Shown: piece after piece, positions 17,690 to 25,527 of the stretch
How positions within the stretch are numbered: position 1 is the stretch's first letter
Layout of the letters: every line of letters starts with the position of its first letter
Assembly: GCF_004571175.1 (NCBI RefSeq)
Contig: NZ_CP038273.1
Location: 2,232,001 to 2,296,000, forward strand
Length of the DNA stretch: 64,000 nt
Source: Legionella israelensis
Lineage (GTDB): Bacteria; Pseudomonadota; Gammaproteobacteria; Legionellales; Legionellaceae
Direction of reading: 5' to 3'
Translations under genes and position numbers: made by a program
The notes under the pieces: generated by a model
The model's database searches: none
Told to the model about the DNA's origin: nothing
Seen by the model: only the letters and a program-made list of their open reading frames with translations

Positions 17690-18970
17690 TTAATGTTCTT
17701 GTTGTTGGCAATGAGTTTCTTTTAGACCAAACAATGCTAACAGTGCAAGCAATAAACCACAAGGCAAAATGATCGCAGCATACTGATAATCTGCTAATGA
17801 ATAAACAGGAGTGTTATGGATGATAGACACTGTGCCATGGCTGGTTAACAAACGTGTGAACAGGTTTTGATAAAGAATAAATCCGCCTTGAGTCAGAATG
17901 GAAACTACACTCACCGCAGTCGCGGTTATTGCAGGAGAGCTGGTTTCAGCTACCAGGGCATAACTTATCACTTGGGCAGAAGTAAATAAACCGAGCAAGA
18001 AAAACAGCAGTATCATGGCATGAAAGGAGACAGGAAGATAAAGAGCAATGAGTGCTGTTATTAATGAAGCGAGTGCGCCTATTTTCATAGGAAGAATACG
18101 CAAACCGACCCTATCAGACAATCCTCCCAATAGCGGTCCTCCTATGATGGCACCAAGAAAGAGCATGGAATTGATCATGGACGCTTTTTCTGCGCTGATG
18201 CCTAAACGTTGTTCCAGATATAAGGTTCCCATCATGGCTCCAAATACGGCAATGGCCATGTTCATCAGACTGGTAAATAATGCAGCTCTTAAATATTGCG
18301 TGTTCAAATAGACTTTTCTGGCGGTGGTGAGGATATCCAGCCTGATGCCTGAATTTCTGTTTTTGGCAGGGGACTTTTCTTTTATCCAGAACGCCATCAC
18401 CACCAGCATCATCAAACCCAGCAAACCTACATCTTGTACCGCCTGGCGCCAACCTACCCGCGCAACCAGGAGCGTTAATGGGTATTGCGCCAGCATACCT
18501 CCTGTCATTGCCATTGTCACAATGGCTCCTGTTACCAGCGCCATGCGCTTGGGAGGAAACCATTGTGAGGCAAGACGTACCGGGCCGAGAAAGCAAAAGG
18601 CGCTGCCAATACCAGTTACAAAACGACACAACAAGGCTAGATAGAAGGATTGAGACCAGGCAAGGATGAAGGTGCTGATAACACAAAGAAACATGGCCAG
18701 AATAATGGTTTTCTTAATGGAAAAACGGTCCAGAATCATGCCGGCAATAAAAAGAAAAATCACGTTGGATAAATAATAAATACTTGAAAGATAAGCCATT
18801 TTATTGGCTTCAATATGATAATCCTTCATGACATGTTCAGCTATGGAGGCAAACATATTGCCCTGAATAAATTCATAAAAGAAAAATAAAGTGGCTGCAA
18901 AGCAGACGAGCCATGGAAGTAATGTTGGCTTTGCCTGATCAATTCCACTGTATTCTTCTATGACTTGCAT
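17690..18970 (-). CDS. MFS transporter, possible Pht-type nucleoside importer (second of pair)
   Basis: A 426-residue protein with about 12 hydrophobic segments and the MFS loop 2-3 motif [13 protein letters not shown]. It is related over its length to the protein encoded just upstream: both start with an FFFYEF-type first helix, then share [16 protein letters not shown] and the Phe-rich [27 protein letters not shown] region. Legionella Pht transporters have a comparable Tyr/Phe-rich first helix, but the Pht assignment is only an impression. The start at 18970 has a clean AAGGAG, which includes the stop of the previous gene's neighbourhood. Tight spacing to deoB argues for a nucleoside or pentose substrate. 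Confidence 0.8.
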   Translation of the reverse strand: MQVIEEYSGIDQAKPTLLPWLVCFAATLFFFYEFIQGNMFASIAEHVMKDYHIEANKMAYLSSIYYLSNVIFLFIAGMILDRFSIKKTIILAMFLCVISTFILAWSQSFYLALLCRFVTGIGSAFCFLGPVRLASQWFPPKRMALVTGAIVTMAMTGGMLAQYPLTLLVARVGWRQAVQDVGLLGLMMLVVMAFWIKEKSPAKNRNSGIRLDILTTARKVYLNTQYLRAALFTSLMNMAIAVFGAMMGTLYLEQRLGISAEKASMINSMLFLGAIIGGPLLGGLSDRVGLRILPMKIGALASLITALIALYLPVSFHAMILLFFLLGLFTSAQVISYALVAETSSPAITATAVSVVSILTQGGFILYQNLFTRLLTSHGTVSIIHNTPVYSLADYQYAAIILPCGLLLALLALFGLKETHCQQQEH

Positions 18971-18979
18971 ATAAACTCC

Positions 18980-20254
18980 TTAATCCATTGGTTTACAGTT
19001 TGTTTCGCGACAACACAAAACGGCAATTAATGCTGCAATGGCGCTTAATGGAAAAATCCACATAGCAAATTGAAAATCCGCACTGCTGTATCGGATAGCC
19101 GCATGGCCTGCATGAAATTGCATTAACCAGCCGAATAAAATTTGCCCCACACCACCGCCACCCATGATAATTACAGAAGCAATGGCTGTGGCGGAACCGG
19201 TATTTTCACCAGAATTGCTTTCGGCAACCAGAGGATAGGCAATCACTTGCGTACTGGTAAACAAGCCTAAAGAGAAAAAAATAACCGAAAGTATCATCGG
19301 TGAAAGTGTCATCTTCAGAAATAAAGGGCAAACAGTAATTAAGGTCAGTAAAGCTCCAATGAACATGAGAGGTTTACGTCGCCCCTGACGATCGGATAAC
19401 CAGCCTGCCAGTGGGCAGCCTATAATGCTTCCTATAAAAATAAGACTGACAATATTGGATGCACTGATTTCGGACAGCTGGTGTACGGTTTGCAAATAAC
19501 TTGCTCCCCAAAGCGCACAAAGCACCATAATGGGCAGATTTAATAAAGAAGTGAACAGGCCGGCAAGCCAGTTTTGCTTATTTTTTAATGCCTTGATAAA
19601 ACCGAAAAGGGCAGCGGAAGATGGCTGATTTTTTTTGATGGATAAATGAGCTGGCCTGTCTTTAACGATAAAATAAATCCAGAGGAACAATAAAATGCCA
19701 ATTTGCCCATCAATGATTAAGGAGCGTCGCCAGCCCAGCCATTCGTTCAGGCGAGCAAAAGGCGTATGAGCCATCATTCCACCAAGAAAAGCCATGGTGA
19801 CGACTATACCTACTACCAAAGCTTGTCGATGCGAAGGAAACCAGCGTGAAATTAACACAATGCAGGAGAGAAAGCAGAAGGCATTGCCGATTCCTGAAAG
19901 AAAATGGAAAAAGCAGGCCAGAGCAAATGAGGTGGTTATGGCAAATCCAAGTGTACCCAGAATGCAAATGGCCATTGCAGTCAGGATCACTTTACGAGTG
20001 GAAAAACGATCAAGAATAATGCCGGCAGGAAGCAGAAAAAGAATATCGGCCCATAAATAAGTACTGGACATCCAGCTTAATTGAGTCGCGTCAATGGAAA
20101 AATCATGGCGCAGTGGAGAATTGATGACATCAAAAATGTTAAGTTGGAAAAATTCATAGAAGAAAAAGAGTCCGGCAGAAAGACACACCAGCCATGCCAT
20201 GCGCTCACGATGTGTTAAAACGAACCCCGAATCCACAGACGCTGAATCAGACAA
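18980..20254 (-). CDS. MFS transporter, possible Pht-type nucleoside importer (first of pair)
   Basis: A 424-residue, 12-segment MFS protein with AGIILDRFSTRKV in loop 2-3 and GWLSDRQGRRKP in loop 8-9. The likely start is TTG at 20254 (reading MSDSASVDSG), with GGAGA a few bases upstream. An ATG five bases earlier is out of frame. It is the first gene of the operon with its paralogue and deoB. Pairs of such transporters next to nucleoside genes are known for the Legionella PhtC/PhtD thymidine salvage locus; equivalence is inferred, not shown. Confidence 0.78.
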   Translation of the reverse strand: MSDSASVDSGFVLTHRERMAWLVCLSAGLFFFYEFFQLNIFDVINSPLRHDFSIDATQLSWMSSTYLWADILFLLPAGIILDRFSTRKVILTAMAICILGTLGFAITTSFALACFFHFLSGIGNAFCFLSCIVLISRWFPSHRQALVVGIVVTMAFLGGMMAHTPFARLNEWLGWRRSLIIDGQIGILLFLWIYFIVKDRPAHLSIKKNQPSSAALFGFIKALKNKQNWLAGLFTSLLNLPIMVLCALWGASYLQTVHQLSEISASNIVSLIFIGSIIGCPLAGWLSDRQGRRKPLMFIGALLTLITVCPLFLKMTLSPMILSVIFFSLGLFTSTQVIAYPLVAESNSGENTGSATAIASVIIMGGGGVGQILFGWLMQFHAGHAAIRYSSADFQFAMWIFPLSAIAALIAVLCCRETNCKPMD

Positions 20255-20292
20255 GCCATCTCCTAAACTAAAGGCGGTATAAATTGGCGGCG

Positions 20293-20298
20293 ATTATA
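20293..20298 (-). promoter_or_regulatory. Candidate -10 hexamer for the MFS-MFS-deoB operon
   Basis: On the minus strand this reads TATAAT, a consensus -10, about 40 bp before the TTG start. The -35 region is poor (around TACACT), so either an activator is needed or the match is accidental. The 223-bp gap holds no other gene. Confidence 0.4.
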
Positions 20299-20477
20299 AC
20301 AAATTTTAGAAGGAAAGTGTATTTTTATTGGTTATTTTTTTTACAGACTGAAGGATTTTAGCTTCCCCAGGTTTATAATGAAGCCTGCATGTCAATACAT
20401 AGGATTCATGACCGCCAATGAAAATCTGCTCTCCATCCAACAATTTTCCCTTTATTGTCTATTCGTAAATCCATATC

Positions 20478-21206
20478 TTATTCCCCACAGCACCATGGCG
20501 AGCCACAGCTAAGCTCAAACTGTTCAAGTCCAGTTTGTTTTTGATGGCCGGCGGCAGATTCCTGTGAATATTCCATGATGGCTTTTTCAAACATTGTTTT
20601 GTTCAGTTTCTTTTCCAGTCTGTCAAGGCGAGTTTTGGCTAAAGGATCCAGCAAGCCAAGCTTATCCTCTGCTAGATGAATACAGGGGCTGCATTCCTGG
20701 CTGGCATAAGAAAGAACGTCAAAACCGGTTTTTGCGATGAGAGCTTGAAAATCCTCGTCACTGGTTTGCCACAAAGGATGCCATATCCTGCGTCCATTAT
20801 AATATCTATCATCTTCCTTATATTCGGGTAAATCATGATAACGTCTGGAATCCAGTCGGCGTTTTCCTGAAACGATAAGAGCTTCGCAAAAAGGATCGAT
20901 ATCATCTAAATGATTAAGAATGGTTAATCCTTTCAAAAAGCCGGCGCACCATTGAAATTTCTGACTGGGAAATTGTTGACGATCACAGACCATATCACTG
21001 AAGCTTGCCGCAGCAGATAAGTGATGAACACGAACACCTCGACTTTCTGCAAAAGCGGTACATGTTTTAACCCGTTGAGACCAGCTTGCTGAGCTCCAAC
21101 CGGTATCCACATAGATAAAATGAAGTTCTTCCAGTTCTCGGTCGATCAGATATTGCAAAGCGGCCAAGGAATGATTACCGAAATTGCCGATAACGAAGTA
21201 TTGCAT
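20478..21206 (-). CDS. PAPS-reductase-like (PP-loop superfamily) protein
   Basis: A 242-residue protein. The N terminus resembles the PP-loop ATPase fold of phosphoadenosine-phosphosulfate reductases, but the loop is altered (IGNFGNHSLAAL rather than SGGKDS). The strand FIYVDTGWSS matches the family's second motif. QKFQWCAGFLKG, with a conserved Cys, resembles the substrate-binding region. Paired cysteines appear in SQECSPC and at the C-terminal end SCGSPWCCGE, possibly a metal or Fe-S site. No sulfate-assimilation genes are nearby, so the substrate is unknown. It starts 15 bp beyond the tRNA-Leu gene on the same strand. Confidence 0.7.
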   Translation of the reverse strand: MQYFVIGNFGNHSLAALQYLIDRELEELHFIYVDTGWSSASWSQRVKTCTAFAESRGVRVHHLSAAASFSDMVCDRQQFPSQKFQWCAGFLKGLTILNHLDDIDPFCEALIVSGKRRLDSRRYHDLPEYKEDDRYYNGRRIWHPLWQTSDEDFQALIAKTGFDVLSYASQECSPCIHLAEDKLGLLDPLAKTRLDRLEKKLNKTMFEKAIMEYSQESAAGHQKQTGLEQFELSCGSPWCCGE

Positions 21207-21220
21207 AGGATAAAAGTTTA

Positions 21221-21309
21221 TGGTGCCCAGGGCCGGAGTCGAACCGGCACGGAGTTTTTGCTCCGAGGGATTTTAAGTCCCTTGCGTCTACCTGTTTCGC
21301 CACCTGGGC
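21221..21309 (-). tRNA. tRNA-Leu (anticodon UAA)
   Basis: Read on the minus strand, the 89-nt sequence begins GCCCAGG and ends CCTGGGCACCA, giving a perfect 7-bp acceptor stem and an encoded CCA. The anticodon loop ACTTAAAA gives UAA. A long variable arm (CTCGGAGCAAAAACTCCG) confirms a class II tRNA. The T arm contains GGTTCGACTCC. It is last of three tRNAs in this cluster. Confidence 0.96.
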
Positions 21310-21315
21310 ATAATC

Positions 21316-21389
21316 TGGAGGCTGAGGCCGGAATCGAACCGGCGTACACGGCTTTGCAGGCCGCTGCATAACCACTCTGCCACACAGCC
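21316..21389 (-). tRNA. tRNA-Cys (anticodon GCA)
   Basis: A 74-nt gene with encoded CCA. The anticodon loop CTGCAAA reads GCA. The acceptor stem pairs GGCTGTG with CTCAGCC, leaving a T-T mismatch at positions 6-67. The D and T arms are regular (GGTTCGATTCC). It lies 6 nt upstream of tRNA-Leu, so the two must be on one transcript. Confidence 0.95.
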
Positions 21390-21417
21390 TTGTCAAAAAA
21401 ATTACATTCTAAAAAAA

Positions 21418-21437
21418 AAAGCGACAAAGGTCGCTTT
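21418..21437 (-). terminator. Terminator-like hairpin with T-run between tRNA-Gly and tRNA-Cys
   Basis: On the minus strand an 8-bp perfect stem, AAAGCGAC/GTCGCTTT, with a 4-nt loop is followed by a run of T (11 counting the three in the stem; through 21411). It starts 4 nt after the CCA of tRNA-Gly and ends about 20 nt before tRNA-Cys. It looks like an intrinsic terminator inside a co-directional tRNA cluster, so termination is probably partial. Confidence 0.7.
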
Positions 21438-21441
21438 AATT

Positions 21442-21517
<76 letters not shown>

Positions 21518-21533
21518 GCCTCTACGGGTTGTG

Positions 21534-21561
21534 ATTCTACCTTAAATCAGATGACTGTCAA
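21534..21561 (-). promoter_or_regulatory. Sigma-70 promoter of the tRNA cluster
   Basis: On the minus strand TTGACA (21556-21561) is separated by 16 bp from TAGAAT (21534-21539), about 17 bp before the tRNA-Gly 5' end. The -35 is perfect and the -10 has five of six consensus bases. Confidence 0.8.
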
Positions 21562-21596
21562 TAATTAATTTTTAAATTTTCGGCTATCAATTTAAA

Positions 21597-22226
21597 TTAA
21601 ATCGTTTCTTTATGCTTTTCGTGATATTTTGAATTGTGTAAACGAAGAACCACTTCGGCCACTCGTCGCCCTAATGCTTCCCCTCTTTTTAAAAATTCTG
21701 GATTAAGGTGCTGTTGTTCTGATTCTTTTTTTATTAATTTATTATGGGTGATGGCTGATGCACCAAAAGGTTGGCGCCAATTTGGACCGCCTACGATAAT
21801 AAAATTAAAAATCATCATTGCTCGAATAAGATTCATCTGGGTTCCTTCTTCGCCAGCGGAAATTCCAGCGCCAACAACAAAGGCCGCTCCAACTTTTTCT
21901 CGATATGAGGAAACATTCAGTGGCCAGGTGTTAATAAATTGCTGAACTTGTGGAGCTACATTTGCATTATAAACGGGACTTCCAATAATGATTCCATTAG
22001 CATTTTTTACATTATTAAAATGGGCTTTATCGATCGGTAAAATTTTTACATCGATTCCAGGAATGGTTTGTGTGCCTTTAGCAATTGCGTATGCCATTTC
22101 AGTGGTCGAACTTGTAGGATAATAAGTAATGAATATCAGAGGATTAGCCAAAGAAAATGGACAATAAAAGAACAATAAAATACCGAAAAAAAATAAAAAT
22201 TGATTATATGGGCGGTCCATTTTCAT
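21597..22226 (-). CDS. Exported flavodoxin-fold (WrbA/NADPH-FMN-reductase-like) protein
   Basis: The 209-residue form starting at ATG 22226 begins with MKMDRPYNQF and a strong hydrophobic signal segment (FLFFFGILLFFYCPFSLA), so export is likely. The mature part is flavodoxin-like: LIFITYYPTSSTTEMA (phosphate-binding loop), NANGIIIGSPVYNANVAPQ, and VVGAGISAGEEGTQ. The upstream in-frame ATG at 22289 would bury the signal sequence, so I reject it. WrbA-type proteins are normally cytosolic quinone reductases using NAD(P)H. A secreted form would need another electron source. A cytosolic relative is encoded at 57846. Confidence 0.75.
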   Translation of the reverse strand: MKMDRPYNQFLFFFGILLFFYCPFSLANPLIFITYYPTSSTTEMAYAIAKGTQTIPGIDVKILPIDKAHFNNVKNANGIIIGSPVYNANVAPQVQQFINTWPLNVSSYREKVGAAFVVGAGISAGEEGTQMNLIRAMMIFNFIIVGGPNWRQPFGASAITHNKLIKKESEQQHLNPEFLKRGEALGRRVAEVVLRLHNSKYHEKHKETI

Positions 22227-22298
22227 TGACTTTTGCGTAAGCAATAAGTTGATACGATAAATTGTGTTTAGATTTGTGCAATAATGCAAGTAAAAAGC

Positions 22299-22865
22299 TT
22301 AACTTTTTTTAATCAGAACAGGCCAGGCAATTACAATATAAATCACCATAGACCAAATGGTCAGAATGGCAGCAATATAGAGCAAGATAAAACCTAATAT
22401 GCCCCACCATGATGAGGTTACCGGGTGAAAGGCAAGCAATAAAATAATCGCTACCATTTGCATGGTTGTTTTAACCTTGCCGATGTAACTAACAGTAACA
22501 CTGGTCCTTTTCCCAACTTCCGACATCCATTCACGCAAAGCTGAAATGACAATCTCACGTCCGACAATAATAATGGCTGGCAGAGTGATGTAATTAAGAT
22601 CTCTCACTCCGACCAATAATAACAAGCTTGTGGCGACAATGAGTTTGTCGGCCACAGGATCGAGGAAGGCACCAAAAATAGAGATTTGTTTCAGTTTGCG
22701 GGCGAGGTAGCCATCCAGCAGATCGGTTAAACAGGCAATGGCAAAAATAATAGCGGTGGCTGCATGTGCCCAGGAAAAAGGCAAATAAAAGACAATGACA
22801 AAGATGGGAATCAGTAAGATGCGTAGTAAAGTTAGTAAATTCGGCAGGCTGGTTAATGTACTCAA
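22299..22865 (-). CDS. pgsA: CDP-diacylglycerol--glycerol-3-phosphate 3-phosphatidyltransferase
   Basis: Integral membrane enzyme making phosphatidylglycerophosphate, the committed step to phosphatidylglycerol and cardiolipin. The 188-residue sequence starts with SLPNLLTLLRILLIP and carries the CDP-alcohol phosphotransferase signature DLLDGYLARKLKQ...GAFLDPVADK, with all conserved Asp and Gly residues. Four or more hydrophobic helices follow. Length is usual for PgsA. It is followed closely by the exported flavodoxin gene but shares no obvious function with it. Confidence 0.95.
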   Translation of the reverse strand: MSTLTSLPNLLTLLRILLIPIFVIVFYLPFSWAHAATAIIFAIACLTDLLDGYLARKLKQISIFGAFLDPVADKLIVATSLLLLVGVRDLNYITLPAIIIVGREIVISALREWMSEVGKRTSVTVSYIGKVKTTMQMVAIILLLAFHPVTSSWWGILGFILLYIAAILTIWSMVIYIVIAWPVLIKKS

Positions 22866-23037
22866 TTTCTGGCTCCCAAGTCATCTTCTGAAGCGTCACG
22901 TTTTAATGGGTATCTATGTAAACAGCGCTTCTTACTCAATTTTTATCTAAAATACGGTCATGCAAGATATCGCGTTTAAAGTTAATTCAAGTAAACTTTG
23001 AACCGGGTTCAAGTAAGAATAATATACAGATAAATAA

Positions 23038-23694
23038 TTAATGATTTAACCCCAGATAAGTTGCTAATTGCGGATAGTTATCAAAAATTTTTTTTGCTCC
23101 TGCTTCCTTCAATGAGCTTGCCTGTTGCTGGTAAAAATCCATGCCAATGGCGGTGACTCCTGCATTATTCGCCATTTCCATATCGGCCATCGAATCTCCA
23201 ATCATTAATGTTGTCTGGGCATTAACATCAAAGACATCCATGATTTCTTTAAGCATTTGTGGATCTGGCTTGGGAGGTGTCTGGCCAGCAGAGCGTGTGA
23301 TTTTAAAAATGCTGTCCAGATGACTTGCTCTCAGTGCTCGCTGCAAAGAAACCTGACTTTTATTGGAGGCAATGGCCAAATCAATATGCGCTTTTTGTAA
23401 TTGATGAATAAATTTTTTTGCTCCAGGTATTAAGTGAACCTCTGCAGATTTGGCCGTGAGCTTTTGCTGTACCTGATATAAAAGTTGTTCATGCTGGGTA
23501 GTAGTTAACTGAGGCAGCACTTTTTTCAAAGTTGGAACCAAGCCCAAATGAATATATTGACGCGCTACTTCCGGCTTAATTTTCCCGAAATTCAGAGCAT
23601 GAGCTTCTTTGGAGATGGCATGGACAATCTGCCCTAAACTGTCAGTCAATGTGCCTTCCCAGTCAAAGATGATCAAATGATATAAACTACTCAT
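23038..23694 (-). CDS. HAD-superfamily hydrolase, Gph/YjjG-like
   Basis: A 218-residue haloacid-dehalogenase-fold protein with a small helical cap. Motif I reads FDWEGTLTDS: the nucleophile Asp is present, but the usual acid/base Asp two residues on is Glu. Motif II is IASNKS, motif III has the lysine in KPDPQML, and motif IV is MIGDSMADMEMA. Phosphoglycolate phosphatase is the nearest well-known family. It lies 7 bp after rluC, a pairing common in gamma-proteobacteria. The substrate is not certain, and the Glu substitution may lower activity. Confidence 0.82.
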   Translation of the reverse strand: MSSLYHLIIFDWEGTLTDSLGQIVHAISKEAHALNFGKIKPEVARQYIHLGLVPTLKKVLPQLTTTQHEQLLYQVQQKLTAKSAEVHLIPGAKKFIHQLQKAHIDLAIASNKSQVSLQRALRASHLDSIFKITRSAGQTPPKPDPQMLKEIMDVFDVNAQTTLMIGDSMADMEMANNAGVTAIGMDFYQQQASSLKEAGAKKIFDNYPQLATYLGLNH

Positions 23695-23701
23695 TTGTTT
23701 T

Positions 23702-24634
23702 TTAACTCCTCATACGTAATTTTTCAAGAGTTGCTTTAAACTCTTCATCAATATCTGCATAATATTTATGCTCAATACCGTTCAGATTAAATTGAATTTC
23801 TCTTGCATGCAAATAAAGTCTTTTTTGCTGCTTTGCAATCCCTTCAACTTCGCCTGCAATAAAGCCGTATTTTCCATCTCCTATAATAGGGTGCCCCATG
23901 AGGGCGCTATGTACCCTTATTTGATGCGTTCGTCCCGTTTTAGGCAATGCTTCTATCCAGCAGGCCTGCTGAAAATTTTCCAAAAGTTTAAAGCGGGTTT
24001 CAGACGATTTTCCAGTGTCTGAGGCTTTGACCAGTCGCTCCCCTGATAAAAGTGTATTTTTTTCCAGAGCAGCGTCCACAGTCACTGTTTTTTTCCCAAG
24101 CCAGGGATGTGCCAATAATGCCCAGTAGGTTTTACGTACCTTGCGCGTTGCAAGGTCCGCTTGGATGGCTCTTAAGATGCTGCGTTTTTTGGCCATTAAA
24201 AGACAGCCGGAAGTATCTTTATCCAAACGATGTATGAGTTCCAGGTAATGAAGATCTGAGCGAATTTTGCGAAAAGCTTCAATCATGCCCAGACTCAAAC
24301 CACTGCCACCGTGAACGGCAATTCCTGTTGGTTTATTGACCACCAGAAGTTGAGAATCTTCATGTATAATGCAAGCCTGCAGTTGTTTTTCCAGTGCAGC
24401 TCCGACAAAAAATTCTTTTTTATCGGAGACCTGAACGGGAGGAATGCGAATGAGGTCGCCGTATTCCAGTCGTGTGTTGATTCTTGCCCGCTTTTTATTA
24501 ATGCGAACTTCACCGCTGCGAATAATACGGTATATATGACTTTTTGGCACACCTTTAAGGATGCGAATCAGATAATTATCCAGTCGTTGCCCATGCTCTT
24601 CAGAATGGACTTCGTGATATTGAACTTTATTCAT
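23702..24634 (-). CDS. rluC: 23S rRNA pseudouridine synthase RluC
   Basis: A 310-residue RluA-family enzyme. The N-terminal S4 RNA-binding domain (RLDNYLIRILKGVPKSHIYR, then GEVRINKKRA) precedes the catalytic domain with LIHRLDKDTSGCLL, whose Asp is the catalytic residue. LPKTGRTHQIRVH and DGKYG also match. RluC modifies 23S rRNA positions 955, 2504 and 2580 in E. coli. It is transcribed away from rne across a long intergenic region, the same divergent arrangement as in E. coli, which supports RluC over RluD or RluA. Confidence 0.93.
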   Translation of the reverse strand: MNKVQYHEVHSEEHGQRLDNYLIRILKGVPKSHIYRIIRSGEVRINKKRARINTRLEYGDLIRIPPVQVSDKKEFFVGAALEKQLQACIIHEDSQLLVVNKPTGIAVHGGSGLSLGMIEAFRKIRSDLHYLELIHRLDKDTSGCLLMAKKRSILRAIQADLATRKVRKTYWALLAHPWLGKKTVTVDAALEKNTLLSGERLVKASDTGKSSETRFKLLENFQQACWIEALPKTGRTHQIRVHSALMGHPIIGDGKYGFIAGEVEGIAKQQKRLYLHAREIQFNLNGIEHKYYADIDEEFKATLEKLRMRS

Positions 24635-25527
24635 GGTAAATAAACCTGTTTGCGGTTTGTGATTTTTTTGATATGATCTTAAATCGCGCAGATTAATTGT
24701 AGCGCGACAGAATTATAACTTATAATTAAATAAAAGCTTAACGGTTGATGTAAAATTAACTTTAATCAGACTTTGCGGATTTTCGCTGGTTTGGTGCCAG
24801 CAGATTGATTGCCGAGGTAATCGTGCTCGTTAAAAATCAAACTGCAGTATCCAGAAAGGTTGAAAAGAAACGGAGTCAGGAAAATGCGCTTCCACTTAAG
24901 AAAATGATACAAGGAAGCGACCCAGTACCAGAGCCAAATTGAATACGAACTTGTCAGATACCCACGCATGCCAGACATGCTTTATATCGATAACGAATGA
25001 TTTCGGGACTTTCACTCGCCCTGATAAACGGCTTATACCTTTATTTCCAGATGTTGTTTGTTCTCGATATATCAAACAGTATGCGCCTTTTAAACCAGAG
25101 GTAACATGCGTTCGGTCTGTCCTGAAGGTGATGGGTCATGCGTAAAGAACGCCTTTTTCTTAATTTGATCAGAGGACTGTATATTTTGTTATAAATGACA
25201 TGGCAAACGGTTTTGATATCAATGATACTGCCTTTGAGCAGTCATTTATAAAGAATATATTTGATGTATACGGGCATTGAATCTTGAATGAAAGGAAAAT
25301 ACGATCATTCAAGTTAATACTCGCTATACACGTCCATTGAATGAATTTTGATTGAGGAGTCTGTTGATATTTCGAGAGCTTAAGTTAAAAAGCTTCAATG
25401 TTTGAGCCGTGCAGCACAGAACATCGAGTTTTGCGACCAAGAAGCAGAAAGGCCAACAGATTTTAGTAAAAATTGCCTTTTACTATCATGAATTAAGTGG
25501 TGGCGCCCATAAAATATGGGGTTACCA
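24635..25527 (+). other. 893-bp intergenic region, probable long leader of rne
   Basis: No credible gene is present. Two short ORFs (minus 24766-24978, plus 24939-25145) lack RBSs and recognisable families. A weak promoter-like pair, TTGATC (25165-25170) and GTTATA (25188-25193) with 17-bp spacing, would give an rne leader of about 330 nt. E. coli rne has a structured leader of similar length that mediates autoregulation by RNase E cleavage. The same role here is inferred only from length and gene order. Confidence 0.4.

Noticed and set aside
24766-25145. Two small ORFs upstream of rne
   Set aside because: They overlap each other on opposite strands, have no recognisable domain and no SD. 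They are treated as part of the rne intergenic region.
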